Below are positions 17,979 to 26,651 of a DNA stretch of 64,000 nucleotides, piece after piece; position 1 is the first letter of the stretch; every line of letters begins with the position of its first letter. The DNA is taken from positions 62,001-126,000 of the forward strand of contig NZ_LR027591.1 in assembly GCF_900605495.1 (NCBI RefSeq), given 5' to 3'. The notes under the pieces are model-generated. The model ran no database searches and had not been told where the DNA came from. It worked only from the letters and a program-made list of their open reading frames with translations. Made by a program: the position numbers and the translations under genes. This DNA is from Bacilliculturomica massiliensis. GTDB lineage: Bacteria; Bacillota; Clostridia; Peptostreptococcales; Anaerovoracaceae.

Positions 17979-18833
17979 TTACGGCAGATCCCGGTGGATC
18001 AGTACCACCCGTTTTCCCTCTTCTTTGAAACGGCGGGCGAATTCGTTCGCCATGGTGACGGACCGGTGTTGGCCGCCGGTGCACCCAAAAGCCAGCACCA
18101 GATGGTACTTTCCCTCCCGCGCATACATGGGGATCAGGTCGTTGACCAGCTTGTGGATCTCGTTCACGAACATCTGGCTCTCCGGAAACTTCAGCACGTA
18201 ATCCTGGACCTTTTTGCTGTTTCCGGTGAGATTTTTCATGCTGGCCAGATAAAACGGATTGGGGATAAAACGCACGTCAAATACCCAATCTGCGTCCAGA
18301 GCCATGCCGTGCTTATACCCGAAAGATTCCAGAGTGATCGTAAAGCTGTCGCCGTTCTCGCCTTCTGAGAGCAGTTTTTTGATCTCCTCGTTCAGCTTGG
18401 CCGACTTCATGGTCGAGGTATCCAGAATGTAGGACGCCTCCTTGCGGACCTCCGCCAGCTTCTCTCTCTCCGCCTGGATCCCTTCCAGGATCGATCCGGA
18501 CTGAGACAGGGGATGCGCCCGTCTGGTCTCTTTATATCTGCGGATCAGGACCTCGTCGGAGGCCTCCAGAAACATGATCTTGAACTTCACGTCCATGCGC
18601 TTCATCTCGTTGAGACTTTCCTTGAAATCGTCGAAAAATTCGCCGCCGCGGATATCCACTACGAAGGCGGCCTTCTCGATCTTGATCTTATCCTGTACTG
18701 TCAGGTTCATGAAATCATTGATCAGCGCCGGCGGCATGTTGTCGATACAATAGTACCCCAAATCTTCCAGACAGTGCGTCGCCTGGCTCTTTCCGGCCCC
18801 CGAAAGCCCCGTCACAATCATTACATCCATCAT
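17979..18833 (-). CDS. rapZ: RNase adapter RapZ (YvcJ)
   Basis: A 284-residue nucleotide-binding protein. Walker A is TGLSGAGKS (residues 8-16), followed by ATHCLEDLGYYCIDNMP, the Walker B-like VVDIRGGEFF, LEASDEVLIRRYKETRR, and the C-terminal FGCTGGQHRSVTMANEFARRF typical of the family. In Gram-negatives it directs GlmZ decay. In Firmicutes it is an ATP/GTP-binding protein of the rapZ-yvcK-whiA cluster with links to competence and cell-wall metabolism. It lies downstream of murB and the PHP gene, as in other Clostridia. The usual yvcK is not downstream. Confidence 0.96.
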   Translation of the reverse strand: MMDVMIVTGLSGAGKSQATHCLEDLGYYCIDNMPPALINDFMNLTVQDKIKIEKAAFVVDIRGGEFFDDFKESLNEMKRMDVKFKIMFLEASDEVLIRRYKETRRAHPLSQSGSILEGIQAEREKLAEVRKEASYILDTSTMKSAKLNEEIKKLLSEGENGDSFTITLESFGYKHGMALDADWVFDVRFIPNPFYLASMKNLTGNSKKVQDYVLKFPESQMFVNEIHKLVNDLIPMYAREGKYHLVLAFGCTGGQHRSVTMANEFARRFKEEGKRVVLIHRDLP

Positions 18834-18950
18834 ACTCTCCCGCCCCCTTTATCAAAACCGGCAAAGCGCCGGTCCTATCCCGTAAATTTTCTCTGAAGCC
18901 TATATGTCCGCCCGGTTCTTTCGCGCCGGTCCGACGGCTCGTCTCACTTC

Positions 18951-20429
18951 CTATGACTGTCTGCCGCGCCGCTTTTTGTAAACGGCGCGCATATCCTTTT
19001 TCCGGTAATTTTCCGAAATGCGGTAACGGTTCCTCTGCTTCTTCTCCGTCTCGGGCAGCCGCGCCGACGGCTCCCCGTGCCGGCGGCCCCAGAGCAGCGC
19101 TTCGGTATCGATCCCATCTTTCGTTCCTTCTGACGGCGATTCATCCGTTCGCTTTCCCATGCCCGTGGATGCCGGCTCCGGCGCGTATTCTGCGCTAAAT
19201 GCCGGTAGATCTTTACCCAGTTCAGACCGATCCTCGATCTTCCGGGCGGGATTCCGGACAGGCTGGCGTTCCGTCTCCGGCCGCTGCTCACGGGAAGGTT
19301 CCTGCTCTTTTGCGGGCGCAGTGCTGATCTCCCGGACGGCTTGTCCCCGCTGCGGATCTGCGCTGTTGTCTGCTGCATGAGCGGCTTTGTTATCGACAGA
19401 CCGGATCCTCTCCGCCTGATCTACAGCCCCTTCCTCCGCACTTCTGCCGCCGCCAGCGGCAACGGCAGCGGCGGCGGTCTCAGCCATTGCTCTCAGGTCA
19501 GAAGCAGGCGCTTCCTTTTCGATCTGAGTGGATTTCTCTCTCAGCCCGTCCAGGATCTCCCGCTGGCTGTCACTTCCGCTGTCGCCGGCAGGCCGGGCGG
19601 CGTTTTTCACTTCCTCGATGTTCACGATACGCTCCGGGGAAAGCCCCGCCTGCATTGCTCTCTCCAAGGCCTTCTCAAAGGTTCCCACCCCCTCCGGCGT
19701 GTGCGCGTCGCTTCCGATGACAAAAGAGACGTCGTATCTCGCCGCGATGGCGATCCCCGCTGCCGACAGATCTCCATGATAATTGTTGATCTCCATCCAG
19801 GTGCCCGTCTCCTGACAGGCGCGGGCGATACTGTGGATATCGAAGGGGCCTTTGTCCCCGGGATGGGTCAGCACCTTCGGCCGGTTGCGGCGCACGGCCG
19901 CAACCATCAACTCCGTATTGACGCGGCGAAGCCTATCCTCAAACGGTTCCCGCCCCAGTCTGCGGATGTTTCCACGGAAACTTTCCGCAAAATTCCAGAC
20001 GGAACGCAGATTTGTATAGATCCAGTTTGCCCCGTGGATCTCAGCGGCATTCACCGGTTCCTCGCCGAATATCCCGTAATGATAACCCGCCATGACATAA
20101 TTGAACCGCTCAAAATCCTCGGGCTTCACGTCCAGCAGCCCGGATGGATTGATAATATTCGCTTCCACCCCAAGCAGGATCTTGATATCCCCATACTTCT
20201 GCCTGGCCTCCTCGATCTGCCCGCGCAGTGTGGGCAGGCCGTCCTCAGGCAGACCGTAGGTAATATGCCCCGGACCGTGATTCGAAATTCCCACGCAGGA
20301 AAGCCCTTTCTCCCTGGCGGCCAGCACATTCTCCTCAACCGTTCCTTTCGCATGGAGGATCTCCCTGCCGTCGCTCCGCTTCATTACCGTGTGCGTATGC
20401 AGATCGAAAGTCATGCGGTATTTAGCCAA
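18951..20429 (-). CDS. PHP-domain phosphoesterase with a long disordered C-terminal tail
   Basis: Residues about 1-245 form a PHP (polymerase and histidinol phosphatase) domain of the YcdX type: DLHTHTVMKRSDG, GISNHGPGH, LGVEANI, YVMAGYHYG, LTHPGDKGP and VIGSDAHTPEGVG supply the metal-binding His, Asp and Glu residues. The remaining 245 residues are Ala/Glu/Arg/Pro-rich, low in complexity and probably disordered, ending in a very basic segment (KKDMRAVYKKRRGRQS). The start is a TTG at 20429 with GGAGGTGAGG upstream. The gene overlaps the end of murB by 8 bp, indicating coupling. Function of the tail is unknown. Confidence 0.88.
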   Translation of the reverse strand: MAKYRMTFDLHTHTVMKRSDGREILHAKGTVEENVLAAREKGLSCVGISNHGPGHITYGLPEDGLPTLRGQIEEARQKYGDIKILLGVEANIINPSGLLDVKPEDFERFNYVMAGYHYGIFGEEPVNAAEIHGANWIYTNLRSVWNFAESFRGNIRRLGREPFEDRLRRVNTELMVAAVRRNRPKVLTHPGDKGPFDIHSIARACQETGTWMEINNYHGDLSAAGIAIAARYDVSFVIGSDAHTPEGVGTFEKALERAMQAGLSPERIVNIEEVKNAARPAGDSGSDSQREILDGLREKSTQIEKEAPASDLRAMAETAAAAVAAGGGRSAEEGAVDQAERIRSVDNKAAHAADNSADPQRGQAVREISTAPAKEQEPSREQRPETERQPVRNPARKIEDRSELGKDLPAFSAEYAPEPASTGMGKRTDESPSEGTKDGIDTEALLWGRRHGEPSARLPETEKKQRNRYRISENYRKKDMRAVYKKRRGRQS

Positions 20430-21360
20430 TGATCCTCACCTCCGGCTCCAGCCTGACGCCCTTTTTGTCATAGACCGTTTCCTGAACCACGCGCATGAGG
20501 TCCAGAATGTCTCTGGCTGTGGCGCCGCCTTCGTTGACGATGAACCCGGCATGCAGTGGCGACACTCTGGCCCCGCCCAGCGACAGCCCTTTCAAGCCGC
20601 ACTCTTCGATGAGACCGCCTGCGAAATATCCCTCCGGCCGCTTGAAAAAGCTCCCTGCGCTTGGCAGATTTACCGGCTGTTTCTCGTTGCGCCGCGCCGT
20701 CAGATCCCGCATCGTCTCCCGGATCTCATCCTGATCTCCCGGCTTCAGCAGCAGTTTTACACCCACGATGATCTCTCCCGTCTCCTGAAACACGCTGTGC
20801 CGGTAACCAAAACCCATGTCTTCTGTTTTTCTGTCTTTGATCATACCGTCGGGCCGCAGCGCCATAGTGGAGAGCACCACATTCTTCATCTCGCCGCCGT
20901 AAGCGCCGGCGTTCATAAATACCGCGCCGCCCAGACTGCCCGGAATGCCCGACGCAAACTCCAATCCCGTGAGCGAGTGTTCCATGGCTGCCTTTGCCAC
21001 TGCGGAGAGCAGCATGCCCGCCTCCGCGAAGACGACGTTTCCTTCCACCCGGATCCGATCGATACCCGGGCCGATGCGGATCACCACGCCCTCGTAACCC
21101 CCGTCGCGAAACAACAGGTTCGACCCGTTTCCCATCACCATGTACGGCGCCCCTGTGCGGCCGCATACTTCCACTGCAGAGAAAAGCTCTGCCATACTGC
21201 CCGGCTCCACCAGCAGCGCGGCGTTTCCGCCTGCCCGAAACGAAGTGTACTCTTTCATGGGGCAGTCCGGCCGCAGCCTCTCCTCATCTATATTCAGCGC
21301 CATTTCTCTGTAAACCGCTTCAAAATCCAAACCGTTTCCTCCCTTTTCATTCTGTCTCAT
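20422..21360 (-). CDS. murB: UDP-N-acetylenolpyruvoylglucosamine reductase
   Basis: MurB reduces UDP-GlcNAc-enolpyruvate to UDP-MurNAc with NADPH and FAD, the second committed step of peptidoglycan synthesis. The 312-residue protein shows YTSFRAGGNA, GNGSNLLFRDGGYEGVVI, ASGIPGSLGGAVFMNAGAYGGEM, YRHSVFQ and PSAGSFFKRP with the proton-donating Ser. This is the type II MurB found in Firmicutes. ATG at 21360 follows GGTGGGGGA; an ATG 36 bp upstream has a poorer site. First gene of the murB-PHP-rapZ group. Confidence 0.96.
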   Translation of the reverse strand: MRQNEKGGNGLDFEAVYREMALNIDEERLRPDCPMKEYTSFRAGGNAALLVEPGSMAELFSAVEVCGRTGAPYMVMGNGSNLLFRDGGYEGVVIRIGPGIDRIRVEGNVVFAEAGMLLSAVAKAAMEHSLTGLEFASGIPGSLGGAVFMNAGAYGGEMKNVVLSTMALRPDGMIKDRKTEDMGFGYRHSVFQETGEIIVGVKLLLKPGDQDEIRETMRDLTARRNEKQPVNLPSAGSFFKRPEGYFAGGLIEECGLKGLSLGGARVSPLHAGFIVNEGGATARDILDLMRVVQETVYDKKGVRLEPEVRIIG

Positions 21361-21420
21361 TCCCCCACCGGCTCTCTGATCCGGGCTCTGTAGCATTCCC
21401 GAACGCCGATCATAATTCTT

Positions 21421-22191
21421 CTATCGTATGGCCGTGAGCTGGACCATAAGGTCCAGCTGATTGTACACGCCCTTTTCCACCGCTTCGTAAAGCGGCAGAT
21501 GATCTTCTTTCTTTAAGTATAGCACAATCGCGCAGTTGTATTCCTGTTCGCTCATCGCAAGACGGATCGGCGGCAGTCCCGCGCTCATCAGCTGGTAGAG
21601 CATGGCCAGCCTGGCCATGGCCGGTGAACACTCGCCGAAAGGATAGATCTCCAGAAGTTTATTGTGCAGCATCACGGAACGCATGATGGGATTCAGGTCC
21701 GGGTTGACCCGTCCTTCCTCCAGCGCCAGCCATTTGAACACAATATCCATCTGTTCGCTGATCTCATCCGCTCCCGGCGGCCTGTAGCCCCACGTCTCCA
21801 CCGTCCGCGCGTCCTGCCGGTAAAACACGGGCTCCACGCCCTTATGCTCCGCCTCGCCTCGTGGATCGTAAAGGATCTCAAAAAGGTGCAGCAGTCCTGT
21901 TTCCGTCAGATCCGTCCCCATTTCCAGCATACTCTGCATATGACGCAGAGTCTCCAGATACCTGTGGATCAGCTGATGGTTTTTCAGACTCACATCCACC
22001 AGCAGTTCCCCCTGGATGATCCGCTGCACGCCCTCCTGGGAGATCGGCGTTCCCGACAGTCTGAGACATGAGGTGATCCAGTCGATCTGATTCATCTCCG
22101 CTATGTATTGCGCCGTTTCCGCCTGATACGGCTTTCGATTCTTCAATATAAGAACCTTTTTCTTGATCTGCCGATATCTCTCCTGATCCAT
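21421..22191 (-). CDS. Degenerate Fic/DOC-like protein
   Basis: A 256-residue protein with the overall order of a Fic-domain protein but lacking the catalytic motif. The canonical HPFxxGNGR position reads YPFGECSPAMAR (about residues 188-199), so the catalytic His is Tyr and the nucleotide-binding GNGR is gone. The helix that in active class II Fic proteins carries the autoinhibitory (S/T)xxxE(G/N) motif reads CLRLSGTPISQEGV, with Ser in place of Glu. The flanking scaffold (LHNKLLEIYPF, LAMLYQLMSAGLPP) remains. AMP-transfer activity is unlikely; a binding role is possible. The start at 22191 follows GGGAGGAAGCGGTT. 60 bp upstream of murB, same strand. Confidence 0.65.
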   Translation of the reverse strand: MDQERYRQIKKKVLILKNRKPYQAETAQYIAEMNQIDWITSCLRLSGTPISQEGVQRIIQGELLVDVSLKNHQLIHRYLETLRHMQSMLEMGTDLTETGLLHLFEILYDPRGEAEHKGVEPVFYRQDARTVETWGYRPPGADEISEQMDIVFKWLALEEGRVNPDLNPIMRSVMLHNKLLEIYPFGECSPAMARLAMLYQLMSAGLPPIRLAMSEQEYNCAIVLYLKKEDHLPLYEAVEKGVYNQLDLMVQLTAIR

Positions 22192-22261
22192 AACCGCTTC
22201 CTCCCGCAGCTTCCGCATTCCAGGGGGCCCGTACGTTACTGCCCTATAGACTTACAGCATC

Positions 22262-22512
22262 GTCCCCGTGGCCTGCGCACCGCACAGAATCGTTGAATGG
22301 CCGCTTTGCGGCTATTCTGTCATAAACCTCCATACTTGGCTCTTTGCCGCATTGTAGTTTATGGCTCAATCATTTCCTCTTTGCGGCAGCGCCGCAAAGC
22401 AATGGTTGGAACTATTATACCGTGACTGGCCGCAGGCCATCATGGTATAATCCGCACATGGCGTCCGCCGTGCACAGAATCTATAATATCCGCTCTGCGG
22501 ATATTATATCAC
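22262..22512. repeat. Intergenic hairpin repeat, locus 2 (two copies plus extra stem-loops)
   Basis: Copy 1 at about 22275-22322 and copy 2 at about 22456-22512 match the repeat at 1190-1345: GCGTCCGCCG(C/T)GCACAGAATC followed by a GCCGCTCTGCGGC-type palindrome and ATTATATCA. Between them are TTTGCGGC-AGC-GCCGCAAA (22380-22398) and a 36-bp imperfect palindrome from TTATACC to GGTATAA (22416-22450). Confidence 0.7.
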
Positions 22513-22763
22513 AAATTTCTTTTCTCAACCTCAAAATTGTGGAGCGGCCCGCCGGGAGTGACGAAGGGGGGGGGACTGCCGGGGACAGTGGCCATCGCGG
22601 GCTGCCGGCAGTCGCAGACCTGCCGCTGCTGGTTGTCGTCAGGCCGCGAAAGGATGTAGAACGCGCATTGGTACGCAGTGATAGGACAGCACTGGTCTGT
22701 TATGCATGGCCCTGCGGTCTCCTCCGTCTGTTCAGACGCGAAATTCCACAGACGCCAAACGGC

Positions 22764-22907
22764 AATAGGTGAAATCACATAAAAAATTGCGATTTTGTCT
22801 ATTTCCCGTCGGAATAACTGGTTCAATTTACATTTTAATCAATTTAATAGGTAAAAATCGTATTTTTGATGCAGTTTCACCTATTTCAAGCCATGAAATA
22901 GGTGAAA
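22764..22907. repeat. AATAGGTGAAA boxes with a perfect 14-bp inverted repeat
   Basis: AATAGGTGAAAT occurs near 22764, a variant AATAGGTAAAAA near 22848, and TTTCACCTATTTCA (22875-22888) pairs perfectly with TGAAATAGGTGAAA (22894-22907) across 5 nt. No gene adjoins it; could be an operator array of lost or uncharacterised DNA. Confidence 0.55.
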
Positions 22908-23437
22908 TTCCGGAAAAATCATCAAATTCCCCGTTTCCTTACGCTCTGACCGCGCGCCTCTCTGCCGCAGCCCCGCCCCTCATACTGCAGACAGCAAAAA
23001 ATTTTGCATAACCTTGAAGATATGCGGGATACAGTTGAAAACCAAGATGAAAAAATGATATAGTCCATATAACGAAGAAAGAATTGCATCTCAATATTTA
23101 TTTAGCAATACGCCAATAATGTCTCATAAAATAGTATATACTTAAAAGCCGCCGCCTTTTAGCGTACCCTGCCTGGCGCCAGACACACAGACCGGAGGTC
23201 CGGTCCCCCCAGGTCCCCACAGGGCCGCAGACGTGCGGGCCACACCGCAAAGAAGCAGAAGTGCCCACCGCGGGACTGCCCGTCAGGACTGCCCGTCAGG
23301 ACTGACCGCCGGGCGTCGGCTGCAGGGTAATGACCGCCAGCCCGGGAGCGCCTGATCATTGAACGCCGTCGGAACGATCCCCGCTGGTCATACGGATAAG
23401 CGGCACTCTGACAGAATGACGAAAGGAAGGAATCCAC

Positions 23438-24082
23438 ATGGATGATAAAAAAATAAAAGAAACTGCAGCAGAGCTGCTGCGAAACAAGGAAACGATTTTC
23501 CGGCTGCTTTCCTGGCTCCGGCCGGAGGATATCGAGCGGGGGACGCTGGTCCTCCCAGATCAACTGATCAATGAGGAACTGCGCGATTTTATCATTGACC
23601 GGGCCGCTCCTTATCTGAGTAATTATCAGCTTTCCTGCACCAAGACGGGCGGAAGCCCGGGCAACCCCGGCGGACTGGTCTTTCTCGATCTGGACCTCCA
23701 GATCCGCCAGCTTGGAAAGCTGCGGGCCCGTTATATGATCTCTGTCTCCGAACTGACTTTTACCGGCCAAAGCCGGCGGCTGGCCTTTCATTACCGGGAG
23801 GATGTCAGAAGCCTGGGAAATCCTCTGCAGGCCATGGCGCTGAAAGCCCTGCTTGGCGATAAGACACTGCTGATGAGGGCCGCTGAGATGACAAAAAACA
23901 GTCAGAAAGGCTTCAGCCCCGGTCCCGCTCTGTCAGTGGGCCGGGATTCGGCGCTGCTGGATCTGAATCGTCTGCCTCTGGCGCTGCCGGATTTTCTCGA
24001 CTGCGTTGACCTTTGGCACGAGGAGACGGGGGACGGTTTTCTGCGCTTCCGCTTTGCCTTCCGACAGATCGCCAATCGTTAA
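23438..24082 (+). CDS. Conserved-looking hypothetical protein, 214 residues
   Basis: I do not recognise this protein. It has a proper ribosome binding site (GAAAGGAAGG, 8 bases before ATG), uniform coding character and ordinary codon use. It is soluble, with no signal peptide or membrane segment. The N-terminal 45 residues look helical (KKIKETAAELLRNKETIFRLLSWL), followed by alternating hydrophobic strands (GLVFLDLDLQIRQLGKLRARYMISV) and a C-terminal stretch DFLDCVDLWHEETGDGFLRFRF. It is flanked on both sides by about 1 kb of gene-poor DNA, so no operon partner helps. Confidence 0.6.
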   Translation: MDDKKIKETAAELLRNKETIFRLLSWLRPEDIERGTLVLPDQLINEELRDFIIDRAAPYLSNYQLSCTKTGGSPGNPGGLVFLDLDLQIRQLGKLRARYMISVSELTFTGQSRRLAFHYREDVRSLGNPLQAMALKALLGDKTLLMRAAEMTKNSQKGFSPGPALSVGRDSALLDLNRLPLALPDFLDCVDLWHEETGDGFLRFRFAFRQIANR

Positions 24083-25068
24083 AGTTGCAGGCGGAACCCT
24101 ACGGCCGGGACCACTCACCGCGGCTGAACCGGACACCCAGGCCGGGATCACTCGCCACGGCTGGAATTACGGGCAGGCGCCCCATGATGCGTTTTGTCAA
24201 ATGTTAATTTTGTTTATTGACACAATTTTTTCACGCAGACGGTTAGAAGCCGGTTTTAGGGGCGGGGAGATATAAACCCTTCCCACCTGCGGAGACGGGG
24301 CAATGATAGGGCAAAGAAACTCGTATTCATGTGGCTTTATCGGCTGGAAAGGAAGTCTAAATGCCTACATCGGACTGTCACGCTATGCCCTTAATTGTGT
24401 TCTGTTGGAGAGGCCGGGGACGCGGGGGCAGAGCCACCGCACAACCTAACGATAGCCGCGCCAGCGGAGCCGGTTTTGCCGTAGAATGAAGCGGACGGCG
24501 GCGGGGGCAGGATTGCTAAATCCAGTTCCCCCTTGTCGGCTCCACCGGAGCTTTTACACAACTCTCTTTGCTGCTTGACCAACGGTATTGTACTAAAATG
24601 GATTATGATGGGCGGCAGTTTCAACATCATTGAGGAGAACCAACTATTGTACCAAACCCTGTTTTTATAGGGTGCAATTTAGATTATTAAAGAATTTAAT
24701 TGATTACAGGCTTGTAAAAGCGTGTTGTTAAATTATTCAACAGCTCACAACTCTTTGGAACTTTTTTAAACTTTGACGGCCTGTTTGTCACAACAGGCCG
24801 CTTTTATATAGTTATTGCACGCATGAAGGATGAGGACCTTTTAGCTATATCCTTCCCACTACTACAATAGAATTATGGATAGGGTACATGAAAGCCAGCC
24901 ATGTCCATATCCTTCTTATTGCTACCGGGCGAATTCGGGACTTTCACCCGTTAGAACGTACGCTCTCCGGGCGCACGTACGTCCAGATGAAAAACTCCCC
25001 GCGGGCCGCCGCGATCCGATGATCAGACCGCGGCGGCCCCAGGGAGTTTTTTGTTCTATATTTCTCAG
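24083..25068. other. Gene-poor stretch, possible decayed mobile DNA
   Basis: About 1 kb with no supported gene. Composition shifts from GC-rich to AT-rich near 24560. It has a GGCCTGTT/AACAGGCC hairpin (24778-24799) followed by CTTTTATA, and short broken frames on both strands (for example around 24890-25000 plus and 24391-24630 minus). It resembles eroded transposon or integrative element edges, but no transposase or integrase motif is left. Confidence 0.4.
24990..25052. terminator. Terminator of the dipeptidase operon
   Basis: AAAACTCCC and GGGCCGCCGCG pair with CCGCGGCGGCCC and GGGAGTTTT. On the minus strand it ends in TTTTTC and follows the stop at 25069; T-runs on both sides make it bidirectional. 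Confidence 0.75.
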
Positions 25069-26526
25069 TTATTTCGCCATCTGATACAGCGCCTGAGCGT
25101 AGATCTTGCTCAGAAGCAGCAGTCGTTCGCAGGAAATGTGTTCATCCTGTTTGTGGAAGGACAGTTCTTCGCCCTCGATGGAAGGTCCGAAGGGAACGAA
25201 ATTTTTCAGTATGCGGGCGTAGGAACCGCCTCCGTGAGAACGGGGTTTCGATGTCCTGTCTCCCGTCATGGTCCGATACACTTCCACCAGCATCCGGATC
25301 AGCTCATCCTCCGGATCCATGTAGAAGTGGGGATTGTATAGTACGACACTGTTCTCCATGCCTGCTCTGCCTGCCGCACGGTCCAGTTTCTCTGTCAGAT
25401 CCTCTATGGTGGTGGTGACCGGACAGCGGATATTCATTTTTACGGTGAGCACATCGTCTTTATACGACAGCACGCCCACGTTATTGGTCAGCGGCCCGCT
25501 GTGATCACAGCAGTCGATTCCCAGGCCCCGGCCGTCCGAATCCCGGCCGATCTGCTCGGACAGGACCCGCAGAGTATGGCAGAGATCCATGGGTTCAAAC
25601 GATATCTTTTCCAGGATCCTCAGCAACAGCGAGATGGCGTTAATGCCGATCTCGGGGGTGGAGGCGTGCGCCGATTTCCCCACAGTACGGACGCGCAGAC
25701 CTCCGTCGATCTCTGTCAGCTCCACACGGCCGTCGAATCGTTCCCCGTCTTCCGCCTCCGCCGACAAGACCGCTGCGCGGACCTCTGCGATCCTTTCCGG
25801 CGAGCCTGTGAACGAGGCGGATGCGAAGGGGGCTACCACATTGTACGCTTCTCCTCCGCTGAGTTCTGTGATCCTGAGCTCAGTTCCGTCGACGGCCCCA
25901 TTACCGGCGCCCCGGCATTTCCGGGTAAAATCATAACTCACGATACCCTTTTCCGCGAAGGCTGCCGGGAACCACGAATCCGGCACGATACCCCGCACAG
26001 GCATATCTTTCGTATGCTTTTTATAATACTGTATGCAGGGGAAACTGCCTGTCTCCTCATTGGTTCCAACGATCTGCTTTACGCGGTACCTGAGGGGCAG
26101 TCCGCTCTCTTTCAAAGCAAGACAGGCGTAAAAAGAAGCCACGAAACATCCTTTATCGTCCACAGCGCCTCTCCCATAAATGTTTCCGTTATCCACCACG
26201 CCTCCGTAAGGCGGGTATGTCCATCCCTCCCCTTCCGGCACCACGTCCAGATGGCAGATGACTCCCACGGATTTTTCACCTTCGCCGAAATTCATCTCGC
26301 CGGCTCGGTTTTCCAGATTCAGGCATTCAAATCCCCTGTCGGCCCCCAGCTTCATGACGTAGTCGAAAGCGGCCTGTATTTCTTCCCCGTAGGGCGCCCG
26401 GTCCCTGGACTCATCTACATCGCCCACCACGGACCGAAAGCGGATCAGTTCCTGCAGTGTAGATGTCATCTCTTCCGCGTACCCGTCCAGCAGGTCGTTC
26501 AAATCTTTGTTTATCTTGATTTCCAT
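25069..26526 (-). CDS. Sapep/PepV-type M20 metallodipeptidase
   Basis: A 485-residue dipeptidase of the M20 family that releases amino acids from dipeptides in the cytoplasm. Metal ligands are visible in ICHLDVVPEGEGW (His, Asp), GRGAVDDKG, GTNEETG (Glu pair) and the C-terminal HGGGSYARIL. The central dimerisation 'lid' region (about 200-310) is present. In the sigma-54 operon with D-aminoacylase and NhaC, it probably processes imported dipeptides or acylated peptides. GGAG lies 8 bases before the ATG. Last gene of the operon, followed by a strong terminator. Confidence 0.9.
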   Translation of the reverse strand: MEIKINKDLNDLLDGYAEEMTSTLQELIRFRSVVGDVDESRDRAPYGEEIQAAFDYVMKLGADRGFECLNLENRAGEMNFGEGEKSVGVICHLDVVPEGEGWTYPPYGGVVDNGNIYGRGAVDDKGCFVASFYACLALKESGLPLRYRVKQIVGTNEETGSFPCIQYYKKHTKDMPVRGIVPDSWFPAAFAEKGIVSYDFTRKCRGAGNGAVDGTELRITELSGGEAYNVVAPFASASFTGSPERIAEVRAAVLSAEAEDGERFDGRVELTEIDGGLRVRTVGKSAHASTPEIGINAISLLLRILEKISFEPMDLCHTLRVLSEQIGRDSDGRGLGIDCCDHSGPLTNNVGVLSYKDDVLTVKMNIRCPVTTTIEDLTEKLDRAAGRAGMENSVVLYNPHFYMDPEDELIRMLVEVYRTMTGDRTSKPRSHGGGSYARILKNFVPFGPSIEGEELSFHKQDEHISCERLLLLSKIYAQALYQMAK

Positions 26527-26577
26527 TTAACAATCTCCATTCAGTCAGTCTCACGTTTATTCAGTCACCAGCTGCCG

Positions 26578-26633
26578 GGCCGGCCATCGTTCGATCAGAC
26601 AGCCACAGGCCGGCCATCGTTCGATCAGACAGC
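26578..26633. repeat. Tandem 26-bp direct repeat
   Basis: GGCCGGCCATCGTTCGATCA and the next six bases occur identically at 26578-26603 and 26608-26633 (period 30), in the gap between NhaC and dipeptidase genes. Confidence 0.8.
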
Positions 26634-26651
26634 TGTTCGGTCAGTCGGCCG

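Larger units (their letters stand above)
22192..23437. other. Long intergenic region with repeats, no gene supported
   Basis: About 1.25 kb without a convincing coding frame. It contains the second locus of the hairpin repeat (22262-22512), three AATAGGTGAAA-like boxes and a 33-bp inverted repeat (22764-22907), a GC-rich stretch around 22540-22750, and a tandem repeat of CTGCCCGTCAGGA near 23275-23310. Confidence 0.55.

Noticed and set aside
23159-23791. 210-residue minus-strand frame
   Set aside because: It overlaps the better-supported plus-strand gene at 23438, has no ribosome binding site and a low-complexity sequence.
24600-25000. Transposon or integrative element gene
   Set aside because: Composition and broken frames hint at an old mobile element, but no transposase, recombinase or terminal inverted repeat can be shown.
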